Below, in pieces: positions 33,681 through 43,567 of a stretch of DNA of 64,000 nt. A model generated the notes under the pieces. It was not told the origin of the DNA and did no database searches. It worked only from the letters and a program-made list of their open reading frames with translations. Source of the DNA: Tridacna crocea (lineage: Eukaryota > Mollusca > Bivalvia > Cardiida > Cardiidae); contig OX031070.1 of the NCBI GenBank assembly GCA_943736015.1, forward strand, positions 24,263,673-24,327,672, given 5' to 3'. The first letter of the stretch is position 1; each line of letters opens with the position of its first letter. Position numbers and translations under genes: made by a program.

Positions 33681-33891
33681 AGTGAGTCAGCCCATCTTAT
33701 CAAGTAACTGTTGTGAAGGTCAAACAGGTTTGGTCTGGTGACTTTATCCATATACATTGTCATAATTGCAAATGCCTTGAAAAAAAAAGTCTTTAATTTA
33801 AATAAGCAAATGAGGAACATCATAAATTTTATAATTTTTTTGTTCAAATATTTCATAGAGCTCACTTTTGGATGACCCTCACCATACTCAT

Positions 33892-34610
33892 TGTGGTATT
33901 TGTCAAAGACAATACCACTGTGAGTTCAATTCGAATTTTGAAGACCATGTACCATAAATTGTACAAAGTAGAAGGAAATATACCCAATTAAACTCAATTT
34001 GTCTCTGACAAATGAAATTTCTGTAGCACTTAGATATAAATTAGAAATGGCATATCAAAATACACTTGCTGAGGCCATCGATCATGGAAAAAACTAATTT
34101 TTGATTGAAAATAGCTTCACTTGCCTATAGCCTTCTATTGGCGAAAAGATACAAAATTTGTGTACTGATCTCTTGTCCTGGGCTTTTTCGTTCTGAAACC
34201 AGTTCGTCCCATAGCTAGTTCATCCTATAATTGAGCTCTATTCCATTTGATTGGGCATGAATATTTGTAGATCGAAATAATTTATTGTAATATTGGGAAT
34301 TAAATGTTAGCAGCCGAAGATATTTCAAAATCATTGTTTTCAGATACAGACTTAATTTTATTTGATCTATTAACATGGTTGCTCTCTCTATCCATCATAC
34401 ATTCTACTGTCAAGGAACTTTACTCCTGACTCCTCCTTATGTTCCTGACTGTCATGAATACTCTCCATTCAACCAAAAAGTTATTCACTTTCTTAATAGG
34501 TTGATTTTCAAGCGAATATTTGAATAATACTTTTCTTTTCTTTCAAATTACTAATTCAACACATTGGCTTTTGTGACAAATACCACTTCAGCATTCTCAA
34601 TGCTTTGATT
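33892..34610 (+). mobile_element. Element I, copy 1 (uninterrupted)
   Basis: Starts TGTGGTATTTGTCAAAGACA and ends GACAAATACCACTTCAGCAT then TCAATGCTTTGATT, so GTGGTATTTGTC is inverted at the two ends. Internal marker TCTCTCTATCCATCATACAT. No ORF of note. Confidence 0.7.
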
Positions 34611-34863
34611 CACAATGTTGTTTATTGGTAGCTAGGTGAGACCTACATGATTTCGAAAAAAAGGATGAAAAAGGTTGCTTTGGCATAAGGGAAGATGAGC
34701 CTATGTTTTGCACAGATAACTGACTTAATTTACAGAATGCAAACATCTTGTACCTTATCAATGACATTTTGTTCAGTCCATGTCTTTGCAAGTTACAACA
34801 TAGTTCAAGTCAGAGTGCTAAAGACTTTGTAGCAGACTGTCTGGTCCACTTTTTTTTTCTTAT

Positions 34864-35221
34864 GCTCTTTACCAACTGACAGACTTTTAGACTTGTCTAA
34901 ATTAAAACTATTTTACAGGTGACAAAATAAATATAGTTCAAATGATTATTATGCTTTGAAATATTAAATAACAATTTTGACAAAAGGAAAAAATACTTTT
35001 GTAGGGTCTTTAGCCTTAACTCTTCACTAAACGACAAAATTTTAGACTTGTTCAATTGAAAGCATCTGCAGACGATAAATTGAATCGGGCCAAAATGATG
35101 ATTTCAATAGTTGAAATGGTAGAAAACATTACTGGTTACCAGCATTTTCTCCTTTTCCCACAATGTTTTCAAAAGGCTTCTTCCTCAAGGTCATAAAATC
35201 CCGAGATTGTTTGGTAAAGGG
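34864..35221 (-). mobile_element. TTAA-hp A half copy plus full copy
   Basis: Half copy 34864-35010 (long arm). Copy 35020-35221 after TTAA 35016-35019, with the left core stem deleted (ACATTACTGGTTACCAGC) and end TTTGGTAAAGGG. Confidence 0.75.
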
Positions 35222-35223
35222 CC

Positions 35224-35560
35224 AACCATACTATTTCATGTTTAAACAAGCCCGAGAGAGAAGGCCTTTACAAAATTTTTTAGAAAATATGAAAATATTG
35301 GTAACCAACTCTTTATGGTTCAAATGATTATCATGCTTTGAAATGTTACATAACAATGTGAGAACAGGAGAAAATGAACCCTAAGAGAATGCTTTTATAA
35401 AACTTTTTGGAAAATAAGAATATATTGGTAAACAGCTTTTTCTTCTCATTGAACATTGTTCTCAATCATATCCTTAAATCTGAGCAAAATAATAAATGTC
35501 ATCTGAAAATATTTTCAGTTGGGAAAGTCAAAGATTTTCTTGTCTGTTTATGACTTAAAA
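35224..35560. mobile_element. Cluster of eroded TTAA-hp A pieces
   Basis: GAGAGAGAAGGCCTTTACAA, AACAATGTGAGAACAGGAG and TAAATGTCATCTGAAAATAT mark at least three overlapping remnants. Confidence 0.5.
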
Positions 35561-35602
35561 TACACAAATGTTTGGTCCGGGGTTAAAATTACAGTCACTC
35601 AA

Positions 35603-35812
35603 CTCTTTACCACACACTCCCTACTTTCAACGACCCTGTAAAAGAAGCCTTCTGAAAACATTGAGGGAAAAGGAGAAAATGCTGGTAACCAGCATTTTCT
35701 CCTTTTCCCACAATGTTTTCTTCCCTTCCCAAAACAAATTTCAAATTTTCATTCACTGTCATTTTATTGTCTTCAACTTGGACCAGTCTTTATTTTGTCC
35801 TTTGGTAAAGAG
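35603..35812 (+). mobile_element. TTAA-hp A, full core, flanks mutated
   Basis: CTCTTTACCACACACTCCC start after TCAA; end CCTTTGGTAAAGAG before TAAA. Core perfect except GAGGG for GTGGG. Confidence 0.85.
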
Positions 35813-35814
35813 TA

Positions 35815-36165
35815 AACTGTCTTAATATTTGCCTTGAACCATAAATTGCTTCTAGTGCCCAAGTAATGAATGGTAATGGCTATTAGGTTCATGCCAAATT
35901 AACACAAATTGAAAAACACTGGGAAAATATGGTTCCAGGGGTCAGTAGCACAAATAACATGACTCTACAACTGTTTTCTGTTGTTTACAGACTGGTAGCA
36001 TACCAAACATGCAAATATGATCTTTGATTGAATGATAGTGTACTAGAAAAGTAAGATAACCAGCCAAGATACTGAGACAAGATTGTCTGATAGCTTTGAT
36101 GAATGAAAAATGGAGGAGAAATATAATCTAAAATTAATCCTTGGCAATTGTTGGGCATCATGTGT
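35815..36165. other. No gene recognised
   Basis: No supported feature. Confidence 0.45.
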
Positions 36166-36169
36166 GTTC

Positions 36170-36352
36170 ATCTCTTTCCCTCATGACAACATTTAAGACT
36201 CGTCAATACTGAAAGCATTTTGTCGAGGACAAACTAGATTAGATGGCAATATTTTTCGTTGAAACAGAATAAAACCTAATGATCCAGAAAAAAAAGAAAA
36301 TTTCAGTAAACACTATAACACAACAAAAAATTTAAACTTGTCTTTATTTAAA
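36170..36352 (-). mobile_element. TTAA-hp A long-arm fragments
   Basis: CATGACAACATTTAAGACTC and a second start ACACAACAAAAAATTTAAAC. No core. Confidence 0.5.
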
Positions 36353-36355
36353 GCA

Positions 36356-36574
36356 TCAACCATACAGTCACGACTTTTGATGACTCTGAGGGAGTAGCCT
36401 TTTGAAAACATCGTGGGAAAAGGAGAAAATGCTGGTAACCAGCATTTTCTCCTTTTCTCAGAATGTTTTCTACCCTGCTAGAAACAAATTTCAGTTGTTT
36501 TTTTTACATTTATTTTTTTGTCTGTCAGTGCTTTTAATTTGGACCAGTCTAAAAAGTTGTTGTTTGGTAAAGAG
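36356..36574 (+). mobile_element. TTAA-hp A, CTGCTG variant
   Basis: Ends TTTGGTAAAGAG before TTAA 36575-36578. Core intact; T-run expansions in the long arm. Confidence 0.85.
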
Positions 36575-36814
36575 TTAATTTGTTGCAGGGAAACTAAACA
36601 TGTCTCAAATGATAAACTTTGTTTTTGGCAGTGTGTGCTGTGCTTTTTTTCTGGAAGTTTTCTGCATGTAATTGTAACAGTAGTTGGGGGGTACACTAAC
36701 AAATATGGGGGTTCAAATCTAAACAACACTATCACTCTTTAGTATCGATGTCAGTGACAGTTTGCTGATAGTTGAAATGTTTTCAAACAATATACAGATA
36801 CAAGTTTTCAAAAG

Positions 36815-37103
36815 TGAAAGATTTTAAACACTGGGAGAAAAATGCTTGAAATAATAAGTTTATCCTTTTCTTACAATGCCGATTCCACAGAGGGTTCAAT
36901 ATTTATTGTAATATCCAAAAACAAAAGATAACCATTGATCATGCTCTGTAACTAAAAATAACACTGTGGCCATCTGCAACAATTTGGATACATGCAATTT
37001 CAGGGAAATGATTCAGACATGTCCAGCAAACTGGTGCTTCTTTTTCTTACAATGTTTTCCAAAAGGCTTCTTTCTCAAGGTTGTGGCATTGTTTGGGAAA
37101 AAG
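36815..37103 (-). mobile_element. Two eroded TTAA-hp remnants
   Basis: ACACTGGGAGAAAAATGCTT (36830 region) and TTCTTACAATGTTTTCCAAA with AGGCTTCTTTCTCAAGG (37045-37080). Confidence 0.5.
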
Positions 37104-37137
37104 TTAAAGGATTAAAGCATGGTATAGCTACTTAGGT

Positions 37138-37432
37138 CTTAGCTGGGTCAGATTGCTCAAGTGGTAGCCTTCTTGAGTTGAAATCTGGGGGCTATTAGTG
37201 CAGCCAATTTCTTCTGAAATTTGATGATATTCATTTTGACACGATTCATTCTTTTCTCACAGCTGAATACTGTTTTATGATGCTTATGTGAGAAAGCTTA
37301 TGTGAGAAAGCTGCCGGTGGCTTGGGAAGAAAATCATAAAAAGTACTGGCAAAAAGAAACTCCAGGTAAAAATGGGTAGGTACACTGGCTGTCACAATAT
37401 CATTGAGATCATGTTATTGAAAGCATACTATA
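37138..37432 (+). mobile_element. SINE family S1, diverged head
   Basis: GCTCAAGTGGTAGCCTTCTT replaces a clean A box. The body shows a duplicated CTTATGTGAGAAAG and an AAACTCCAGGTAAAAATGGG segment. Confidence 0.65.
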
Positions 37433-37439
37433 TCACGCA

Positions 37440-38010
37440 ATTTATGAATCAGCTTTGGCCCTTTGCTCGGCAAGCCAGATCCTCAGTGGCCAAAGTTTAC
37501 TAATCCTGCAAGAGTGATAAAAAAGCTGAGTTGGTTATCCCCCTTCATTGCGAGATGAAAAGCAAAGGAAAGGCATTGATGGCCATAGGTATAAAACATA
37601 TAGCATGGAATATAAATGTAATTGTTTTGACAAATTATCTTGAGTGTGGAAATTACACCAAGTGTTGTTCTCACAGCTGTCGGAGTTGTCAAGACTGTTA
37701 ATGAATAGTTTCTTTGAATATTTTCCAATAAGTCTGTGTTTGGATCAGCAAGCTGGTGGCAAAGTATCATATGTTTTATTCATCTTGTGTCCTGTAAAAT
37801 GTCTGGTGCATTTATCTATAACTTTAAGGCTGTATGGAATATCTCCACTTATCAAGAAGAACGGACTGATTATTTGGCATTATGCAAAGGCTGATATTTG
37901 ATATAATACTTGAGACATGGTCATGCTTTCATAAATTTTATGATTCTGCTTTGTAATTTATATATTTTGTTGCATTAGACTTTCCTTGAAACAACAAGTA
38001 CTTGCTGATA
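37440..38010. other. No gene recognised
   Basis: Overlapping 85-95 codon frames on both strands (37483-37901), without domains. Confidence 0.4.
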
Positions 38011-38014
38011 GTCG

Positions 38015-38215
38015 TTGTGGTGGGATTCATTCCTCTCCCACCACTGATCATTGTATTGACCACTGATATGCAGGAATGTAACGAGTGACTTGTAGGGAAT
38101 ATCATGCAAAGCACTGCCAAAGCAAACCGTGAGCAGGTGCACTTGTTGCCACAATTATAACCGAAATGAAGCTGAAACTATATTTACCACTATAAAAATT
38201 ATAATCAATGGAATA
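38015..38215 (+). mobile_element. SINE family S1 fragment, degenerate
   Basis: GGGATTCATTCCTCTCCCAC through CACTATAAAAATTATAATCA matches the S1 body and tail order. Confidence 0.5.
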
Positions 38216-38434
38216 AATGCAGATAACCGTGTTTGAAAGAGTAGGTTAAAATCAGGATAAAATGTATTCACCAAGCACTCTAAATATTCTTCGTAGTCTA
38301 ATTCTCAAGAATTTTCTGAGTTTCACCTTTTGCCACATAATCTTGAGTTTGAAGGACCCTTGAGAAGAAACAGTATATTCAGATTGCAGGTGTGCCATAG
38401 AGACTTTGTGTTCAGTACTAATTATACCAGGTTA

Positions 38435-38879
38435 AATCAAAGCATTGAGAACATTGAAGTGGTATTTGTTAAAGCACTGAAGTGGTACAGTTAAGGATAT
38501 GTGGAATTTATAATTCGGAAGAAAAAGAGAAGTATTATTCAAATATTGGCTTGAAAGTCAACTTACTAAGCAAATGGATACCTTTTTGGTTGAAGGGAGA
38601 GTACTCATGACAAAGTTAGGATTGTGTATTGGTAGTCTCCCTTTGGTCTTTAGAAGTCAGGAGTACCATTTGATTGGGCATGAATATTTATAGATATAAT
38701 ATTTATAGAAATAATTGATTGTAATGTTAGGAATTAAATCTTTATGGCCAGATATCTCAAAATCATAGTTTTCCGATACAAACTTAAATTTATGTGATAT
38801 ATTCACATGGTTTCTCTCTCTATCCATCATGCATTCTACTGTCAAAGAATAGTACTCCCGACTCCCACAAATACCACAA
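38435..38879 (-). mobile_element. Element I, copy 2, rearranged
   Basis: The first part (AATCAAAGCATTGAGAAC to GTCAGGAGTAC, to about 38668) is inverted relative to copy 1. The second part (GGGCATGAATATTTATAG to CCACAAATACCAC) is in direct orientation. The two meet near a GTACTCCTGAC-like repeat. Confidence 0.65.
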
Positions 38880-38899
38880 AAATCAAAATTTTATACTAG

Positions 38900-39215
38900 T
38901 ATTTATTCAAACAGTAAGTATTTCAAAGGTGGATATTAAATGGGTGCAAAAAATTCAGGGAAAAGAAGAAAATGCTGGTTTTCAAAATTCTTTACCCCTG
39001 TTTGATACCAAACACCAAAATTAAAGACTTCTCCAAATTGAAAGCATTTGCAAACAACAAATTAAATGTAGCTGAAATGATGGTAATTATATGTATGTGT
39101 AGAAAAACTAGTTGTGGAAAAGAAGAAAATGTTGGTCACCAGCATTTTACTCCTATTTGTTTCAAAAAAAAAATTTTTCCTCAGAATCGTTACACCTGGG
39201 ATTGTGTGGTAAAGA
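38900..39215 (-). mobile_element. Two diverged TTAA-hp A copies
   Basis: 38900-38992 is a half copy (GAAGAAAATGCTGGTTTTC). 39005-39215 has AAGACTTCTCCAAATTGAAA, core ATGTTGGTCACCAGC and end TGTGTGGTAAAGAA. Confidence 0.65.
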
Positions 39216-39419
39216 ATTATAGAAACAGAATTACATACTTGTTAAATTAGGGTAAGGGGATGCATGCACTGAGCTAAAACCTCTGACTTATTTACAGCTT
39301 GATGATTATGACTTTGTAGGATTTAGGTCCTTCCATGCTCTAAGCATATATGGTATGGAGAATTAGAGAGAAAGAATTGGATACAAGGAAATCTGGGTAT
39401 AAGTCCCTAACTCTTCTTT

Positions 39420-39620
39420 GAACAGACCTTCTTGGCCCAGTGCCAGGTGTAAAGCACCGATACATGCGAGGCTACCTCTGGGTTCCAAACCAGTTCACTT
39501 CTAGTTGAGTGGGAATTACAAGGTGGCTCAGGAATGTCCTGGTAGGGCGGGGTATCGAACCTCAGGCATCAAGATTGATAGTCCAGCATTTTACCACTGC
39601 ACTACCAGTCCATATGGCCC
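39420..39620 (-). mobile_element. tRNA-derived SINE, family S4
   Basis: Minus strand head: TAGTGCAGTGGTAAAATGCT and GGTTCGATACCCC-like B box (39550 region). Unlike S1-S3 in the body. Confidence 0.6.
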
Positions 39621-39847
39621 TGATACTATTATAATAATGCTTGTATCTTACAAAGTAACAGTTGCGTAAAAGATTAAAAGGAACAAATATTTTTCCTAGG
39701 AAACAATTCATTTCAGCAGATATTTGGCACAGATGCAAAATAATACTGCATTGAGCTGCATGGTTTTTTTTTGTCCTTCCTTTCTCTTTTTCTTGCAGTT
39801 TGCTTTGTCCATCCAGAGAATTCCTTGAACAATTAACTTGAAGTTAA

Positions 39848-40063
39848 CCCTTAACCATGTAATGATGAATTTTAACACCCTAAGAAAGAAGCCTTTTGAA
39901 AACTCTGTTTGAAAAGGAGAAAATGCTGATAACCAGCATTTTCTCCTTTTCCCATAGTGTGTTATATCCTATAAAGGTCAAATTTCATCGAGTCACATTG
40001 AAATTGTTGTCAGGAAATGCTTTCAATTCAGACAAGGCCAGAATTTTGTCGTCTGGTAAAGGG
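39848..40063 (+). mobile_element. TTAA-hp A, full length
   Basis: TTAA 39844-39847 and 40064-40067, the latter shared with the C copy that follows. Core GCTGATAACCAGC. Confidence 0.9.
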
Positions 40064-40067
40064 TTAA

Positions 40068-40289
40068 TCCTTTACCTCATAAGGGCATTTCTATGGTATC
40101 TCTAATTGACCCTAAGTAACAGCAAGGATGAAGCTGTGTCTGATGTGTATATGACACCTTTTGATAGCATAGAAAACATTGTGGCAAAAAGTGAAATTGC
40201 TCGTCACGAGCAATTTCACCTTTTGCCACAATGTTTTCCAAAGGCTCCAACAAGCAATGCGTAGAAATGAGTATCTATGGAGTAAAGGG
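40068..40289 (-). mobile_element. TTAA-hp C, full length, 222 bp
   Basis: TTAA 40064-40067 and 40290-40293. Core stem GTGGCAAAAAGTGAAATTGC against GCAATTTCACCTTTTGCCAC is almost perfect. Very close to 10463-10684. Confidence 0.95.
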
Positions 40290-40367
40290 TTAAGCATGCT
40301 TGTAAGCACTTTGGTATTTACATAATGCAATCAGTCCTTAGTGGCCAAAACTATCAATATTTTTCTA

Positions 40368-40620
40368 GGCAAGGAAATTTTAGACTTTTCAAAATTGAGA
40401 GCATTTGCAGATGAAAAAAAAAGTGTGGCTCTTATGATAAAATTTGTCATAGAAAAGGTAAAAAAACATCAGAAAAGGAGAAAATGCTGGTTACTTGCCA
40501 GTAAAGTTCTTCAAAGCCTTCTTACTCGGGTATTATGGAGATTTTTTGTGGACATTGCTTGCCAGGCAGTCTCCTGGTAACCTGTATTTTCACATGTTCT
40601 CACAATGTTTTCTACAGGAT
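40368..40620 (-). mobile_element. TTAA-hp A, degenerate, plus core scrap
   Basis: AAATTTTAGACTTTTCAAAA, CATCAGAAAAGGAGAAAATG, then a detached TTCTCACAATGTTTTCTACA. Confidence 0.55.
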
Positions 40621-40670
40621 AAAAGACAAAATTGATTTACTCTTTCCAAAATGACAAAGTTTTATATTAA

Positions 40671-40879
40671 CTCATTACCAAATGACAAAATTTTAGGTTT
40701 GTCAAAATTGAAAGCATTTGCAGACGACAAAATAAAATTGACTGAAAATTTATATTTTTTTTTTTTGTGAAAGGTAGAAAACATTGTGGGAAAAGGAGAA
40801 AATTTTCTCCTTTTCCCACAATGTTTTCTAAAGGCATCTTTCTCAGGGGCGTCAAAAGTAAGGATTGTGTGGTAATGGG
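40671..40879 (-). mobile_element. TTAA-hp A with the loop excised from its hairpin
   Basis: TTAA 40667-40670 and 40880-40883. The core reads GGAGAAAATTTTCTCC with no GCTGGTTACCAGC, so the remaining palindrome is shorter but exact. Confidence 0.9.
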
Positions 40880-40889
40880 TTAAACAAAA

Positions 40890-41060
40890 TTTAAGGCATT
40901 TTTAGACCACAACTTGTAGCTCAAGTGCTGATTTCTGTCTTTGATAAGGTAAAAGCAATATGAGAAAAGGGGAAAATAACACTTAACTGCATTTTCTCCT
41001 TTTCTCACAATGTTTTCAAATGCTGTCTTCTTCAAGGTGGTTAGATCTCATGCTTGTGTG
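40890..41060 (-). mobile_element. TTAA-hp A, diverged
   Basis: GAGAAAAGGGGAAAATAACA against CTGCATTTTCTCCTTTTCTC; end GCTTGTGTGTTTAG. Confidence 0.6.
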
Positions 41061-41064
41061 TTTA

Positions 41065-41440
41065 GCAATGTCAAATTCAGCCAAGCTAAAAAGGTCGCTA
41101 TTAAATCACTGTAATAGTTTCTTTGAACTAAAGATATGGTACAGATCTAAAGGAACACAACATGGTAGCCTATAGTTTTGGCAAGCATTATATGACAAAC
41201 AGCAGAAGATTACTTCTCTTCCAATTTGCATATTCATTAAGTCTCTCAACCTTAATGCATTTCAGAAACAGATGATTCCTTCCTCCATACAAGTCTTATC
41301 ATTACAGCCATAGTAGGGCATAGCTGATATCTGCTAGCATTTAACCTACTTTTTTGTACTGATAACAAATGAATAAAAAGAAATATTATAATTGGTCAAA
41401 AATGTATACATAGTGTAAGCAAATTTATGCTGTCTATCTT
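41065..41440. other. No gene recognised
   Basis: No supported feature. Confidence 0.45.
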
Positions 41441-41446
41441 GTTTAA

Positions 41447-41670
41447 CCTTTTACCAAACAATCGCTGCTTTTTTACGACCCTGATATATAACCCCTTTTG
41501 AAAACATTGTGGGAAAAGGAGAAAATGCTGGTTACCTGCATTTTCTCCTTTTTACCACAATGTCAGAAAACCTGCTGAAAAGAAATTTCAATTTTTGAGT
41601 TTCATTTATTTTGTCGTCTGCAAGTGCTTCCAATTCTGACCAGTCTAAAATTTTGTCATTTGGTAAAGAG
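41447..41670 (+). mobile_element. TTAA-hp A, CTGCTG variant
   Basis: TTAA 41443-41446 and 41671-41674. Right core stem altered (TTTTTACCACAATGTCAGAA). Confidence 0.85.
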
Positions 41671-41741
41671 TTAAGGATAGGTTTCTTGTTTCCTTTTAGA
41701 AAGAATTAATAGTGAAGTTTTCCTGATCAATTTATCCTTAA

Positions 41742-42065
41742 CACGTTACTACATAATCCTACGTTTTGAAGAAATTGAGAAAGAAAAGAAAATGTTTTCT
41801 AACCTTAATGAGGCATAATCCATCATTTGACTTATGTTTAACATTTTACCAAACAATACTATGATTTAATGACTCTAGAGAAAGGCATTGGAAAACATTT
41901 TGGGAATAAAAGAAAAGGCTGGGAATAAGAATTTTCTCCTTTATTAAAAATATTTTCCTACCCTCTCAAAAAGAAAAATCATCATGAAATAATTATGGTT
42001 AATTTGTCATTATGTAAATGCTTTCAATTTGGTCATGTCCTAAATTTTGGCATCTGGCACAGAGT
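41742..42065 (+). mobile_element. Two diverged TTAA-hp A copies in tandem
   Basis: The first (41742-41838) keeps only outer arms. The second (41842-42065) starts after a TTAA and has a poor core (GGCTGGGAATAAGAATTTTC). Confidence 0.65.
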
Positions 42066-42273
42066 ATCCTTGCTGTCAACATGTTCTTTGAATTTGGACA
42101 AGTGCATCAATCAGTAGTCTTGTACAAAGTTAACACTTCAAATAATTACATCAAAAAGCCAAGGACACAACAATACAAATTCTCTTTCATCTTCCAATCT
42201 GGTATAACATCTAAGCCACTTGTTTCTAGGTTATTTCATAAGATCAGTTTCCCATGAAGCTTTCTTACCTCCA

Positions 42274-42598
42274 ACTCTTCACCAGGCAACAAAGTTTTGG
42301 ACTGGTTCATGTCCAAACATTTGCTGACAAAAAATAAGATTTGGCTCAAGGGGATGAAAAGAAAACATGCTGGTTAACTCTTTACCACATGACAAGATTT
42401 TAGACTGATCCAAATCCAAAGCATTTGCAGACGACAAAATAAAGGTGACTGAAAAATTGAAATTTGTTCTGGGAAGGGTAGAAAACACTGTGGGAAAAGG
42501 AGAAAATGCTGGTTACCAGCATTTTCTCCTTTTCCTACAGTGTTTTCAAAAGGCTTCTTTCTCAGGGGCATCAAAAGTAGGGATTGTGTGGTAATGGG
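42274..42598 (-). mobile_element. Tandem TTAA-hp A: half copy then full copy
   Basis: The half copy (to 42373) and the full copy (42378-42598) share TTAA 42374-42377. Perfect core with CACTG/CAGTG stem pair. Confidence 0.85.
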
Positions 42599-42602
42599 TT
42601 AA

Positions 42603-42813
42603 CTCTTTACCAAACGACAAGATTTTAGACTGGTTCAAATCCAAAGCATTTGCAGACGACAAAATAAAGGTGACTGAAAAATTGAAATTTGTTCTGGGAA
42701 GGGTAGAAAACACTGTGGGAAAAGGAGAAAATGCTGGTTACCAGCATTTTCTCCTTTTCCTACAGTGTTTTCAAAAGGCTTCTTCTAAAAAGCTGGGTCT
42801 GTGTGGTATATGG
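42603..42813 (-). mobile_element. TTAA-hp A, almost identical to the preceding copy
   Basis: Shares TTAA 42599-42602 with its neighbour. From GACAAGATTTTAGACTG through CTACAGTGTTTTC to AAAAGGCTTCTT the two copies differ at only a few positions. Right site TTGA. Confidence 0.9.
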
Positions 42814-42817
42814 TTGA

Positions 42818-43100
42818 CTCTTAACTTAACAACAAAATTTTAGACTTGTCAAAATTGAAAGCATTTGCAAATGACAAAATTAACATAACTCGTAATTTGG
42901 ATTTGTTTCCAGCAGGGTAGAAAACATTGTGGGAAAAGGAAAAAATACTGGTTAATGCTGGTTTTCTGTAGCCCTCTTTCTCGTGCTCAATAAAAGTCAG
43001 GATTGTATGGTAAAGAGTTAACACCATTTACTGGATTAAAATTTTAAACTTTCATACTGAATGCACTTTCAAATAGCAAATTGGATGTTGTCCAAAAGGT
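42818..43100 (-). mobile_element. TTAA-hp A copy and a trailing half
   Basis: 42818-43017 ends at TTAA 43018-43021, with the core replaced by ACTGGTTAATGCTGG. 43022-43100 is a degraded long arm. Confidence 0.7.
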
Positions 43101-43169
43101 GAAAATATCTTTGGAAGGATCTGCCTATCATGAGGATTTTCCAAATCTAATTCTATATTATATGGGGCT

Positions 43170-43386
43170 ACAAGTTCCATCAAACAGTCCAGAGTCCTGA
43201 GAGAGAAGGCATTCGGAAAAACTGTGGGAAAAGAATAAAATGCTGGTAAAGAGCATTTTTTTTTCTTTGAACACAGTTATTGTACCATTCCAAAGCAAGT
43301 TTAAAAAAATGAGTAACATTTATAATTTTTCATTTGCAAAGGCTTTCAATTTGGACTAGTCATAAATTTTGTTATCCTGTAAAGGG
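43170..43386 (+). mobile_element. TTAA-hp A just upstream of the receptor
   Basis: GAGTCCTGAGAGAGAAGGC, damaged right stem, end ATCCTGTAAAGGG before TTAA 43387-43390. If the 5'-UTR intron is real, this copy lies in it. Confidence 0.75.
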
Positions 43387-43442
43387 TTAAAAGTGCATAT
43401 AAATTTTGAAATATTACATGTTCAAAGAAAAGGAGGAAACTA

Positions 43443-43465
43443 ATTCTCTTTTCTCTTATTTTCAG
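43443..43465 (+). promoter_or_regulatory. Candidate 3' splice site before the receptor exon
   Basis: A pyrimidine-rich tract (TTCTCTTTTCTCTTATTTTC) runs into AG at 43464-43465, 71 nt before the receptor ATG. This fits a 5'-UTR intron followed by a single coding exon, a common layout for invertebrate class A receptors. No matching donor was identified. Confidence 0.45.
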
Positions 43466-43498
43466 TTTCCACACTTTGTTAAAGCTCTGACTCCCAGG

Positions 43499-43567
43499 AT
43501 GGTTGAGGGACTGTCCATGTTGGACATGGCGACAAAATGTCTGTTATCTACAACATATCTAAAGTAG
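43499..43567 (+). other. Overlapping upstream ORF at the receptor start
   Basis: A 22-codon ORF opens at ATG 43499, with further in-frame ATGs at 43517 and 43526. It ends at TAG 43565-43567, about 30 nt inside the receptor CDS and in a different frame. If the mRNA begins at or before the acceptor at 43465, scanning ribosomes meet these three ATGs first, so it could lower receptor translation. The peptide itself has no recognisable function. Confidence 0.4.

Noticed and set aside
37483..37901. Overlapping ORFs on both strands
   Set aside because: Opposite-strand frames of 85-95 codons without domains are expected by chance.
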